Assembly (NCBI GenBank): GCA_038049695.1
Contig: CP142456.1
Coordinates: forward strand, 23,160,501-23,224,500
DNA from: Cinnamomum chago
Lineage: Eukaryota; Streptophyta; Magnoliopsida; Laurales; Lauraceae
Length of the DNA: 64,000 nt
Reading direction: 5' to 3'
The notes under the pieces were generated by a model, which made no database searches, had not been told where the DNA came from, and saw nothing but the letters and a program-made list of their open reading frames with translations. Of this stretch, positions 1 to 10,848 are shown in pieces. Numbering within the stretch: position 1 is the stretch's first letter; each line of letters opens with the position of its first letter. The position numbers and the translations under genes are program-made.

Positions 1-770
1 TAGTATAAATGACATTAGTGAACAAATAAATTCTAGCACTTTTCAGAGTGCAAGTCTATTCCAAGCAACCAAAGTAACTGTGTTCAAACTTCAAAAGCTG
101 GTGGATTATATGAGGACTTAGTTAAAGCCCATATTTTAAAACCCTCAAAAGAACGGCTTCCTCTTCAGTTACAAGTGAACCATGACACCTAGAAAATTAA
201 CAAGCAACACAAACAAGGTGATCGATCATCAGTGACTCATGAGATTTAACTCCAGGTTTTCATGTACTTGAAAAACCATCTAAAACTCATTCCACTCCTA
301 AATAGTATTTGGTATAGTACATATTGTAGGATTTCCTAAGATCTCCTAAAATAAAGATCAGGATCATTCTTTCTAATGGTACTCAAGGACCTTTCTCTTT
401 GGATGCATTGGATCTCATAGGAAACAGAGATTTGAGAGGATTACAAAGGACCAGAAGGTGACTAGAGTGTTCTCTACACTGTTAGAGGAGATGAAGGCCA
501 TTAAAATCACTTCAAACAACAAGTCTCACTGCACAGAGGTGATGGTGCCAGAAGCTGACAGTGAGAGGAGCCCTGTTCTCCATCATCGTCATGCCTTGTG
601 TGATTTAAAAGACCTTAATTTAAGAGCCTCAAGTTTTGCAGGTCTATAATTATTTTTTTTTACATTCATTAGAAGTTGAAATCTGGAGAATACGAGGACC
701 TATGAGTTTTAAACTATATATGTTGAGTATCAATTAAAACTCATAGTTCTCATGAAGTCTTTCATAAGCA
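1..770. other. AT-rich DNA, nothing recognised
   Basis: No conserved domain, tRNA fold or transposon end is visible. The longest forward frame (458-649, 63 residues) has no recognisable motif and is probably chance. Confidence 0.5.
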
Positions 771-772
771 GG

Positions 773-796
773 GAGAGAGAGAGAGAGAGAGAGAGA
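773..796. repeat. (GA)n microsatellite
   Basis: An uninterrupted run of GA dinucleotides, about 12 units, in otherwise AT-rich DNA. Confidence 0.9.
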
Positions 797-1019
797 ATAA
801 TAGTTTGAGGAAAAATAACTACTTTACTTCAGTTTTCTAAGCTGTGGCCAAGAAGCATCAAATGTAAAGAGTGAGGACTTATTGTTTGAATATAAAACTG
901 AGACAATATAAAGCAGCAACAAATGTAACATTTACCAAAAAAAAAAAAATCTTACAAATGTAACAATTTTAGTGCCATACATAAACATTCCATTCCACAG
1001 TACAAGCAACCAAATCTGT

Positions 1020-1345
1020 GGTGAAAAAAGACTTTTTTTTCCACAAGGTCGTGGAAAACCCATGGTCAGTAATTGTAAATCTTTGAGGATTTGGACTAAA
1101 GGAAATCTGCATTTGTGAGGATTTTTAGGTATAGCCTCCCCCATCAGGCTTGGAAATCCTAACTTAAGTGGGTTTGTGCACCAAAACAAACTTTTCTCAT
1201 ATATATGCATCGATACAACATGGATATCTTTGTGAAATTCTCAGATATACAAAACCTTAGTGAGGAATCCCTGTTTCAGGTGTAGTAAGGAATCCTCTCA
1301 TTTCCTGATTCCTCATGGATTTGTCCCATGTTACCGAACTATCTG
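1020..1345. repeat. Dispersed repeat, copy 1 (MITE-like)
   Basis: This segment shares ordered blocks with 9695-10035: a GAGGATTTTTAG-like block, a GCCTCCCCCATCAGG-like block, TGGAAATCCTAA, a GTGAAATTCT block, GTGAGGAATC and CCTCATGGATTTGTCCCAT. The order and spacing agree, so the two are copies of one dispersed family. Length and lack of coding capacity suit a non-autonomous DNA transposon, but clear terminal inverted repeats were not found. The class is inference. Confidence 0.45.
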
Positions 1346-2440
1346 TTGCAAAAGGGCAGATCATTTGTTTGCCAAGGTGGTGATGTCAATCCGGGGAGAA
1401 GATGATGGAAAAAGGGTAAAGGTTTACGTCTCAAAATTATTGGGCATTGTTGCTTTAAAGGGGATTGGAATTCAAAATTTTCACCAAATGGCTACTAATG
1501 CTAGGAAGAAGATCAATTTCTTAGGCAAATTTGAGCGAGGTGGCTGTTGTCCAAACCTCTAGATGGTGCATCTTTTTCATACATTACTCCTTGTGTGGCT
1601 TCTTGGTTAGAGTGCGGCTTTAGTGAAAATTTTATTTTTCAAAAAAATAAAACCCATCTTCTTCGCTTTTGTATATATATATTTTAGAAAATGAGGATGG
1701 AATTCATTAGCTTTCAAGCAAGATATACATCCAAGTTTGTAATAAGAAAAAAAACAAAGAGCTAGAGCATTACTGACAAAAACACATTTGCATACAAGAA
1801 GCCAATTGTAGATATTTTAACTGCAAATCTTATCCTAAAGCATAGATTTTCGAAGTGAGTCTTGTGCTTCATGGGGTGCAGTAAAATGAGTCCATACGAA
1901 GGGTTTAAATAGGGTGGGAATCTATTGGCCTCTGGCCAATTTCTTATTTTATTCACACTTTTATAACCCTTATTCCATGATCTCAGAGAATCTTGCGACA
2001 TCTTGGAATACTAGTTTTCTTCACTCCCATTAAAATACCCATGAATGATCCATGTGGAAAAAAAAAAAGAGTCTACTATAATATCTTTCACGTTGGTCAC
2101 GTCACTCTGCGCCCATTTTCACACTGCTGCAAACACAAACTAATGAAGATTTTGTCTCGATGACAGAAACTTTGCAAAACCCAGATAGATAAACAAAATC
2201 CAATTCAAAAACCATATGTACAAGTCCTTCCTAGTCCTCATCTTATGCAAAACCCAAATGCAGAAAAAGAAAATCCAATCCAACAAAGCTGAACAATGAA
2301 AAGACCATTCAATTCATTCCATCTCATTATAACTGGACCACATCATAAAACTGTAACACATCCATATTTTTGCACAAAACAAAAGGAAGCAAATAATTCA
2401 GATTTCAGTAAATAAATGAAAAGAAGAGAGAAGAGATGAG
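1346..2440. other. Non-coding, nothing recognised
   Basis: AT-rich. The frames present (for example minus 1762-2001) show no motif or domain. No transposon terminus was recognised. Confidence 0.5.
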
Positions 2441-2447
2441 AAAGAGA

Positions 2448-3001
2448 GTTTACCTGCAGAGAGGGGAGAGATGCAGGGGCAGCAAACTCCTGCTGGCTTT
2501 GGAGAAACGACCGGAAAAGGGGTCGCTTTGGAGAAGACGACCAGAGAAGGGGTCAAACTCGTGCTGGCTTTGGAGATGACGACCGGAGAAGGAGGCACCA
2601 GTTTTCTTTAGTGGGATAGGTATGCGCCTGATAACAGAGATGGGTTTTTGGAGATCGACAGAAATGGGTTTTTTGAGATCAACAGAGATGGAAATGGTGG
2701 GAGGGATCTGCATGCATTGATGGAGAGGATGAGGTCTGTGTGAGTGGTGATGGAGATGATGCCGATGAGGGAATGGAGATGGAGATGGTGAGGGTGATGA
2801 GGGAAAGAGCAGAGAGAGAGAGAGAGACAGCGCCGATCGATCGATCGATCGAGAGAGAGAGAGAGAGAGAGAGAGACAGCGCCGATCGAGAGAGACAGAG
2901 AGAAGAGCAGAACGAGAGAGAAGAGAAGAACGAGAGAGAAGAGAAGATCGAGAGAGACAGAGAGCCGATCGAGAGAGAGCATCGACAGAGAGAGAGAGAG
3001 A
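2448..3001 (-). pseudogene. Putative first exon of a CACTA-borne minus-strand gene
   Basis: Read on the minus strand, a TATA box (3031-3038) is followed by a CT-rich leader and then CTGCAG followed by GTAAAC, a good splice donor at 2448-2453. Several overlapping frames are open across the block because it is low-complexity, so no product can be named. A CT-rich 5' leader and a donor are usual for plant genes. Whether it belongs to the transposase or to a captured host gene cannot be told. Confidence 0.3.
2810..3001. repeat. GA microsatellite with GATC interruptions
   Basis: Long GA runs are broken by tandem GATC units (GATCGATCGATCG around 2838-2851) and by GCCGATCGAGAG blocks. The protein frames across it (RERERE or SLSLSL type) are artefacts of the repeat. 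Confidence 0.85.
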
Positions 3002-3030
3002 TATGAGTAGATGAGAGAAAGAAAAGAGGG

Positions 3031-3038
3031 CTTATAGA
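3031..3038 (-). promoter_or_regulatory. Candidate TATA box
   Basis: CTATAAG on the minus strand, in a CT-rich context, just upstream of the CT-rich leader at 2454-3001. Confidence 0.35.
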
Positions 3039-3089
3039 GAGGGAGAGGTGGCGGGAGAGGGGCAAAAGAAGAAAAAACAGTAAATAAAG

Positions 3090-3660
3090 CTTTACCGACG
3101 TTTCATCATAAATGTCGGTAATACTTTTACCGACGCTAATTTTCGTCGGTAAACAAAAAATTCGTCATTAAAGCTCCGTCATTTTTAATTTCCTTAAAAA
3201 TAAAAATTAACTTTACCAATGCAAATTTTCGTCGGTAACGCAAAAATTCGTCGTTAAAGCTCCATAAATTTTAATTTTCTTAAAAATAAAATTCACCTTT
3301 ACTGACGTTGTACATAAACGTTGCTAAAAGTTCAATTCAATATTTATTTTACACGGTATAATCAAATTTAACTTTGCCGACGGTTTTTATTCGTCGGAAA
3401 AATAAAATACTTTCACCGACGAAAAAAATCGTCGGTAAAACCAATAAAACATCGCTAAAGGTCTCTGATTTTAATTCAAAGATTAAACTTTGTCGACGTT
3501 TTCAAACGTCAGTGAAAATTACCTTTGCCGACGTTTTTTATTAAAACGTCGATGAAAATTACCCTTTACCGACGCTTTTATAAAACGTCGATGAAAATTA
3601 AATTTTACCGACGTTTTTTATAAAACGTCGGTAAAAGGCTCATTTTCACCGACATTTCTA
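3090..3660. repeat. CACTA subterminal repeats (CCGACG/CGTCGG)
   Basis: More than ten short inverted pairs of the form TACCGACG, AT spacer, CGTCGGTA are seen. The clearest is 3606-3633, which can fold on itself. In CACTA elements such arrays are the binding sites of a TnpA-like protein and are needed for transposition. Several copies have decayed (CCAATG, CTGACG, GTCGATG). Confidence 0.65.
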
Positions 3661-3686
3661 AAAATGTTTCCAAAATGTGGCTAAAA

Positions 3687-3704
3687 GTGCAAGTTGTTGT
3701 AGTG
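3687..3704 (-). repeat. CACTA terminal inverted repeat (right end)
   Basis: Reverse complement CACTACAACAACTTGCAC. The base after the end is T, and TTT would be the 3-bp target duplication, which cannot be verified without the other end. Confidence 0.65.
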
Positions 3705-4309
3705 TTTTAAACACTCAATTGTGCATCCCTTATCATTTTTTTTATTTTATTTTTTAAACGGTCCCCAACAATAGGCAGCCATTTTCAATTCGCCCGAATT
3801 AATTCACTTGTTTTGGTTGGCCTAACCTTACGATGAACCAGTAGAACTCATATGGCCAAATTTCTGAAAGTCGTCTCTTTTTCTCTCTTGAAAGCTGAAA
3901 ATGACACTTAAATCTTTTTATCCAAGACTTTTGAAATGATGTACATGTGTTACTGTGAAAAACAAAGTTCGGTAGTCTTTTTATCTTTTAGAAAATAGTG
4001 AACCTTCATTTTACTTCCTTCCAAAAATTCTGAAATTCCAGATTTCTAGACATATTCGAATCGTCAAGTTCTTTTGAAAACCCCTTCTTTTTTATTTTAT
4101 TTTTATTTTTTTTAATGTTTTTAATTTTTTTAATTTAATTAATTTTTTTAATAAGACTATGCAAAAACGAAAGAAAATATTTGTCTAAAATTGGACAAGT
4201 GTGCTTGTTCCATGGACTGTTTGAAATTTCAAAGCGGGGAAAGAAGTTGTACATGAAACTGTGATTTTCATCTTACTCTATTTGAAATAAATTCAAAAGT
4301 GTGGCCACA
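3705..4309. other. AT-rich non-coding DNA
   Basis: Contains a poly-T/TTTAATT tract at about 4090-4155. No gene or element recognised. Confidence 0.5.
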
Positions 4310-5330
4310 ATGAACCTACAATCAAGATCTCTCCAGTTCTTAGTGGGTCTGGGATAGCAACAATAGGGCCCACAAAACATATTTAACATGGGACCCTTTG
4401 ATGATTGATAATACAAGGAAAAGAAAACAAACTGAATGGTCTACATCTACTATAAAGAACCAAAAGAAAGGGATAATTTTTTTTTAGCATTTTGATCCGT
4501 CAATGGGGGCCACCCTTGAAATCTTTTTAACGTGTGGGACTCACTGATGGCTCTGCATCCAAAGAAGAAAAAAGGGAAGATAAGAAGAAAGGAAATGGAA
4601 ATCAAATGATTTTATCCTCAATGGGCCACACACGACATCTGGATTTATGGTGATGTAACAATTGGCCCCCAGAGATGATTGATAGTATAAGAAAAAAAAA
4701 TTGAAAGAGGGGAGCAAATAGGTGTAAGAGAAGAAAATTAACATAAAAGATGTACATTGCATGGGATGAGTGTACATCAATATAGATATGAGTCATCATA
4801 GTATGTTTCTAATAGTTCTAACTCATGCACACACAAATCACATCGCAATAATTATTAAAGAAATTAAGCTTGTGTATGATACCAACCTAGTCTGATAGCC
4901 CACTACGGATACATATTGACCTAGAAAACTAATATCTATGCATAATCCATGAGTGGGTCCCACTGTAGAAATAAGTTAAATGTGTGGGGCCCACTAATTG
5001 ATTTGCATCCATTAAGAAACCAGACAACGGCCAACAGACTTGCCTTCCTCCATCAGTGGGGCCCACTCTTTAAAAAAAAAGGGTTAAGAGAAGGCCATTG
5101 GAATTTCATCCAATACTGGAGTCCAATCTTGAAATATATTTAATACGAACTGGTGCCTACTATTAGATCCATCCATTTATGGCGAAAAAACTGAAAGGAG
5201 AGTAAATGAGAAACAGTTTGGTTTTCATTCATCGGTAGGGCCCACAAAACATATTTAACATAGGAGTCATTGATGATTGAAAATCTAAGGAAAAGAAAAC
5301 AAACCGATTGTAAAGATTTGTGGATAATGG
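4310..5330. repeat. Cluster of diverged imperfect repeats
   Basis: Blocks recur in the same order. GGGCCCACAAAACATATTTA followed by a GATGATTGA-AAGGAAAAGAAAACAAAC block occurs at about 4367-4430 and 5248-5306. Variants of a GTGGGNCCCACTGATGG block plus a TTTGCATCCA block occur near 4530, 4985 and 5055. This looks like an old tandem duplication of several hundred bases with later decay. Confidence 0.45.
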
Positions 5331-5475
5331 GAAGAAATAGGACTCAAATTCAGACGTCATAAAAATCTTTTATGAGAGAAGTTTTAGGAGAGAAAGATTA
5401 GCCCAAAGTAAGGTGGCACCTTAAAACAATGTGGTATTTTTATACATATTTCTTTAAAAGAAGAACTCATGTGGG

Positions 5476-5540
5476 TGATGACGTGGCACCCTTCACAGCC
5501 CTCCTCCCCGTTTGCTTTACTATATATAACTAGCAACAAA
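5476..5540. repeat. Dispersed repeat with GACGTGGCACC core, copy 1
   Basis: TGACGTGGCACCC, CACAGCC, CCTCC and TTTGCTTTACTATATATA in order. The same string of blocks is found at 8205-8300 and 8815-8898. The right side runs into a TA-rich tract and ACTAGCAACAAA, a string that reappears near 6478. The class is unknown. Confidence 0.5.
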
Positions 5541-5842
5541 GTCACGTGCTTAGTCCGAGCCCAAAACTGAGAATATATTTAGAATTAAATTAAGAAAAAA
5601 GGTATTACTTAATTGAAATGAAGAGTGTCATATAGGCACCGGGGCACAAGTATAGTTGCAGATAGCTGTCATGCCATGATAATGTAATATGAAAGAATCA
5701 TTAAACTAAAATAAGTTTATGCGAAATAATAACTAATGAATTTAGTATCAAATACAAAGTTAAATAATGATGAATTTAAAGTCTAGAAAAATAAGAAAAT
5801 TGGATAATTTATGCTCCCTTGATCCACGTGGGAACAATGAAG

Positions 5843-6082
5843 GTCCTATCCACCAATAAAAGGGATCCATTTTCGCTTGACCAAATAAGCAGTTAATGGG
5901 TCAGTCTAGAGTATCTTCAGGACCTCATCCTGAACAACTTTGATTCGCCTATGAAGGGCCTCGTCCTATCCACCAATAGAAGGGACCCATTTTTGCTTGA
6001 CCAAATAAGCAGTTAATGGGCCAGTCCAGCGTATCTTCAGGACCTCATCCTGAACAGCTTTGATTCGCCTATGAAGGGCCTC
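5843..6082. repeat. Tandem duplication, 2 x 120 bp
   Basis: Units 5843-5962 and 5963-6082 are about 90 percent alike by eye, with the same start (GTCCTATCCACCAATA) and end (CTATGAAGGGCCTC). On the minus strand the second unit lies in an 85-residue frame (5966-6223) with a CGLHRCNEVCSRAGPGHVC segment followed by a charged helix-like stretch. No family is recognised, and the frame may be a fragment of an unknown gene. Confidence 0.7.
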
Positions 6083-6223
6083 AATGAATGCCTTGAGCTC
6101 GGCTTCCATTTCTTCATCTGTGCATACATGGCCTGGGCCAGCTCTGGAACACACTTCGTTGCATCGATGGAGACCACAACCTGCTTTTCTCGTAGTCCAT
6201 ATCCATTTCACATAGATCACCAA

Positions 6224-8204
6224 TGAAGCATCTGTTTATAAGAGAGGAAACAACAACGTGTGGTGAGATTTTTAAGAGCTATTTATCTTAAAGAGGAAAT
6301 AGGCTATTTCATTGGTAAGAGGGATCGGAATGAGGAAATTAAGGGAGAGAGATTTTAAAATTGGACGGATAAAAGGAACGTGTAGAATCTCGGTTGGTTG
6401 GCCATTATAAGATTCCTCGTGGTTGTCCTCTCATCAGTCATTTATTGTTTGCCAATGACACTATCTTATTCACAGACTAGCAACAAACGCCCTGCCGAGC
6501 CTGGCCAACATAGGGATATAGTAAATTATTATAATAATTAAAACTATAAAAGAAGAACTCACTATTATTATTTTTAAGAATTTTTAGAAGAAAATAAAGT
6601 GAAAAAAGACTTTAAAATTTTATGGTAAAAGAAAGAAATTATCGTAAAAAATAATAATAAGAATCTTGTAATATCACGCCTATAAAATCTTTGTAAATTG
6701 AAAAATTGCATGGGTTGAAAGTCCCCACTAAAAAAGAGAAAATTCTGGATGGAAGCAAAAAGAAAAAATGATACCATTCAAAGAAGGAAAAAAAATGAGA
6801 AAAGAAAAAAATATGCTTTTTTTAATATTAGTCATAAGAAATGCATTCAAATTTTTATTACCCATTGCTAATTTCAAAGCCCAATGAATTCAACTCCTTC
6901 GATGATAGGATCATTGAGACCTCATAAATGAATTTCTTGCTGCCGTCAAATTTATTATGTCTGAAATACATAATAAAAATAAAGAAAAAGTAAAAGAAGT
7001 TTCAAGCTTTATGGTGGATAGTACTCTTAAATCCATCATCAAACCCAAGCAAGACGACCTATTTAATCAAAGAAATTTCAAATGCCATCGGTAATCAAAG
7101 GACATGGGACCATTGCCTACTATCGTCATCCCAATAAAAATGATGCCTTGTGCTACTGTACCCATAGAGGCTCGTCGGGCCAATTTAGTTTGCATGGGCA
7201 AGGCTTAGAGGTTTTTAATTTATTTGAAATTAGTTGAGTATTTTACTTCAAACATTCTTTTAGATTTAGAAGAATAAACCCATAATAACAAATAAAATTA
7301 AGAAAAACACCACAAAAATACAATATAAAAACATAAGTGCATAGACAATCCAATGATAGAAATAGTTTAAATGGAGAGATTTAGGGAGGAGATTTGGGAG
7401 GTGTAGTGGCCCACATTAAACCCAAAGCTAATTGAAAGGGTTCCATGGGCAGTTAAGATCATACACATCTGCATATCAATTGCTGGTTTGGGAATTAATA
7501 GTTCCAATCCTAACCCAATTTGTTGCCACCCTAAACTCAATCCATTGCTGGCCTTAGTACTGCCTCATATCTACTAACCCAATCCAAACTTGATCCGTGA
7601 TTCAGGTTTCAATTAGTTTCCCTATTGAAAGATAATTAATGGACTCAATCTTTAATGTGATAGAACTCACCCTAAAATGCATGGGTTCTAAACTGTACAA
7701 CTAATAGGAATATGCATATTAACAAAGACAAAAGAGCTTTAAATAAGGCATATAGTTTGACATATATCTCTTGAAAGAACCCAAAATTAAGAAATAAAAA
7801 ATAAGTAAGCAGAATAAAGTTATCCCTAAAATATATAGGCATTGCTACAAATGTTTTCCATTATAGTGGGCCACAATCTCTTTGTTGAGTTTAGCGTTTC
7901 TCATTCATGATATATGGTGTCCATTACCCTTCAGAGCTGTTATTTAGAACCCAATTGATCTTTAATGGATAGTTCTTGAAATCAAATCTCCTATGTAGGT
8001 GTGATAAGGATGGAAGAGCTTGTTCAAAAGAAATTGTAGGAGATATGATACAGATGTGAATTTGTTATCTTTATAAAATTGAATGAAATGGAGAGATTTA
8101 GGGAGGTGATTTGAAGAAGAGAATTGAGATGGAGATTTAGGGAGGAGATTTGTTTCAAATGAGTGTAGTGGCCTACATCAAAGCCTGAGGCTGTGCATTT
8201 TTTT
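6224..8204. other. AT-rich non-coding DNA with short shared blocks
   Basis: No gene recognised. The block TGGAGAGATTTAGGGAGG plus GTAGTGGCC recurs at about 7371-7415 and 8090-8175, so part of this stretch is repetitive. No termini found. Confidence 0.4.
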
Positions 8205-8300
8205 CTTCTATATTTCTCTGAAAGGAGAGACTTTTTAGGGCTGACGTGGCACCCCTCACAGCCCACCTCTCCCTTTGCTTTAATATATACAATGGTAGTA
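8205..8300. repeat. Dispersed repeat with GACGTGGCACC core, copy 2
   Basis: CTGAAAGGAGAGACT, then CTGACGTGGCACCCCTCACA, GCCCACCTCTCCCTTTGC and TTTAATATATAC. It matches copies at 5476 and 8815 block by block. Confidence 0.5.
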
Positions 8301-8313
8301 AACCCTCAATTAT

Positions 8314-8443
8314 GAAGCTGATGAAATTTCTCTCTATTTATGAGGAGTCCTCTGGACAGTGAAGCTGATGAAATTTCTCTCTATTTATGAGGAGTCCTTT
8401 GGACAGTGAAGCTGATGAAATTTCTCTCTATTTATGAGGAGTA
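8314..8443. repeat. Tandem repeat, 47-bp unit, about 2.8 copies
   Basis: Units start at 8314, 8361 and 8408 with GAAGCTGATGAAATTTCTCT, and the first two end in GAGTCCTYTGGACAGT. They are nearly identical, which suggests recent slippage or duplication. Confidence 0.85.
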
Positions 8444-8749
8444 GTCTGAACTGCAGATCAACAGGGATAAGAGTTGCTTTATTGTTTTAAAAAAAGGCTT
8501 CAGAAGGACAGGAAAATTATATATATATATTTTTTACAGGATTTCAAAGGCCTTTCAGGTATTTGGGTGTTCCAATTTCTACGGGCCATGTGATGAAAGT
8601 TTATTTTAGTGAACTCGTGGAGAAAATCCGGTAACGTATTACAGGGTAGAAGGCAAATTACAAACCGTGTGGAGAGATGGAGCGATTTTAGGTGAGTAGT
8701 GATTAAAATAAACGTTTGTGTAGAAGGAGAGATTTTAGGATCTCTTAAT

Positions 8750-8750
<1 letters not shown>

Positions 8751-8780
<30 letters not shown>
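8751..8780. repeat. (GA)n microsatellite
   Basis: GA run with one interruption (GAGGAG). Confidence 0.85.
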
Positions 8781-8781
<1 letters not shown>

Positions 8782-8814
8782 TTTTAAGAGCCCCACGTGA
8801 AAGGCAAAGCCTCC

Positions 8815-8898
8815 CTATTTTCTAAATGGTTTTTTTGAAAGGAAAACTCTTTCGATGCTGACGTGGCACCTCTCACAGCCCACCTCCCCCTTTGCTAG
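8815..8898. repeat. Dispersed repeat with GACGTGGCACC core, copy 3
   Basis: TTTTGAAAGGAAAACTC, then GCTGACGTGGCACCTCTCAC, AGCCCACCTCCCCCTTTGCT. Here the match stops before the TATATA tail seen in the other two copies. Confidence 0.5.
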
Positions 8899-9176
8899 GA
8901 ATCTGAAGCACTTTCTTTGTGATATGGCAAGAATGGACCTTCATTTGGTTGAAGCAATTGGATATTGGTGATGTTGAGTTGTTTTTATCTCATTGCTTAC
9001 TTGTGTAAGTATGATAAAAGAGAGGGGATTTTAGGGATAATAAAATAACTTGAAAAAACTTTTAGGGATAATAAAAAAACTTGAAAAAACATCACCTAAT
9101 GATGTGATGAGATGGGTGTCACATGCTACTGCGAAAAACCAACAGAAAGCGCCACATGTCACTCTCCCACAACTAC

Positions 9177-9214
<38 letters not shown>

Positions 9215-9694
9215 ACTTATCTTTTTACCCACACTTACCTCTATTGGATTGACACTATCATTAATTTTGCACTGATCAACAAATATATTATATCACTCGT
9301 TTCATCAAAATAAATATGCACAAAATAATAATTAAACATTGAGGACCATAATTAAGTAATAAGATAATATTCTCCTTTCGACAATAAAAGCCCTTACACC
9401 AAATTTGTCCGCAATCAAACCTGACCAGGCAATCTAACTTAATAAGGTTCATCAAAGAAACATATATAAATGTAATTTTCTTTTCTACGCTATCTGACGT
9501 CTATCATGCGGGACTCTTAAACAGGACTTTAGTAACGAAGTCTAAGAAGTGCATTAGTTGAATGGGTTCTAGTCAAGGGATTTTTTTTTTAAATTCAAAA
9601 CCATCATAAAAAACAAAGGTTTTTTTTATTTTTGGAAAGATCTTATGTTTAATTAGCAAGCCCGATTACTAGATTTTGAAAATGTTAGGTCATG
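8899..9694. other. AT-rich non-coding DNA
   Basis: Includes the TA microsatellite at 9181-9211. Nothing else recognised. Confidence 0.5.
9181..9211. repeat. (TA)n microsatellite
   Basis: About 15 uninterrupted AT dinucleotides. Confidence 0.9.
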
Positions 9695-10035
9695 CTAAAG
9701 AGGGGGATACCTCATATGTTTTATTCGAGGATTTGGAAAATCAAATCCATGTGTGACAATCACATGTCTTTGAGGATGTAAGCGTATGGAAATCCTGATC
9801 TTTTGAGGAATTTTCAAGTTTGGCCTCCCCTCATAGGACTGGAAAATCCTTAGTTTTGTAGATTTAAACGCTAGTCTCAATTCTTCTCAGCTATATAGAT
9901 AAATACGTACTGTTATTAACGTGAAATTCTAAACTATACAAATCTTTTATAAGGAGTCGTCAAATTTGTGGCAGTGAGGAATCTTCAAATTTGCTCCTCA
10001 TGGATGTCTCACATATTATCAAACGCGCCCTTAGC
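9695..10035. repeat. Dispersed repeat, copy 2 (MITE-like)
   Basis: Same order of blocks as 1020-1345: GAGGAATTTTCAAGTTTGGC, CTCCCCTCATAGGACTGG, GTGAAATTCT, GTGAGGAATC, CCTCATGGATGTCTCACA. It ends in ATTATCAAACGCGCCC. Same orientation as copy 1. Confidence 0.45.
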
Positions 10036-10760
10036 ACTTATTTGTGTGATAAGAGGATGTCACTCTCCTCATATTTCAATATTCATGTTTGAATATTCAC
10101 GAGAGAGCAATTTTGCCTTCCTAGTTCCTAACCAGGCCATAGGAAATTGAAATCTTTTCTGTCAAAGAAAATTAGTTTTCTTTTTCAATGTTGATCGCAC
10201 TTGAACAATGAAAAGGGGCCAAGGAGAAAATCTAAATAATTTTTCTCTCAACTACAGTTTCCTCTCTCCACACACAAGGGCTATCAAAAGTTGTGAAGGT
10301 CATTTTTCCATCATGACTGTGGGCCCGGTGGTGATGAGGTATGTGGATCTTTGTTTGGTCGAAACGAAAACCCCTGTTTGGACCAATCAAGAGTGCCACA
10401 TGGGTTCAGTTTGGACACTTTATTAAAGGAGTTGAGTGGAGTAGAGATTATTTTGAAGAAAGAATAAGATATAAGTGGGTTATGATGGTATTTTATTTTT
10501 AGTTGTTTATTGTGTAATCTTTTTTACTTTTTTTCTTGATTGTAGAGTGTTTTTTGTCTTTTAGTAAAGAAGTGAAGTTACTTTTGACTTTTTTTGAAAA
10601 ATTTCGTGGGAAATTTAAATTAAGTGCTTTTGATGAGACTTTATTTTGAAAAATGGGGGCTTTACCTTAGTTGACTCTATTAGTAGAGTTGCTTTTGATA
10701 GGCTTACTTTACTTACCCTGGGCAATAGCCTAAACTTTTTTTTTTTTAAAGATAAGTTCG
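10036..10760. other. Non-coding, nothing recognised
   Basis: The short frame 10208-10426 has no motif. No repeats or termini seen. Confidence 0.45.
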
Positions 10761-10761
10761 C

Positions 10762-10848
10762 CTTTCATTTTCTCCTTGAAACATATAATCCAGAAAAGAA
10801 GATAATCTAGTCTTTCATTTTCTCCTTAAAACATATAATCCAGAAAAG
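10762..10848. repeat. Tandem duplication, 50-bp period
   Basis: CTTTCATTTTCTCCTTGAAA through ATCCAGAAAAG occurs at 10762 and again at 10812 with one difference. Confidence 0.8.

Larger units (their letters stand above)
2448..3704. mobile_element. CACTA (En/Spm) transposon, one end only
   Basis: The right end reads, in reverse complement, CACTACAACAACTTGCAC, which is the CACTA superfamily terminal motif. It is preceded by about 570 bp of alternating CCGACG and CGTCGG motifs, the arrangement of subterminal repeats bound by the transposase in this superfamily. Internal to those lies a purine-rich block that looks like the start of a minus-strand gene, with a TATA box and a donor-like site. No opposite CACTA terminus was found upstream, so the element is truncated or its other end is too diverged to see. 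The left limit given is that of the gene-like block, not of the transposon. Confidence 0.6.

Noticed and set aside
1260..1562. 100-residue plus ORF with several Cys residues
   Set aside because: No spaced zinc motif or known domain, and its first part overlaps the dispersed repeat copy.
2608..3065. Long frames of SLSLS or RERER type on both strands
   Set aside because: They lie in a GA/CT microsatellite, where all frames are open. There is no evidence of protein coding.
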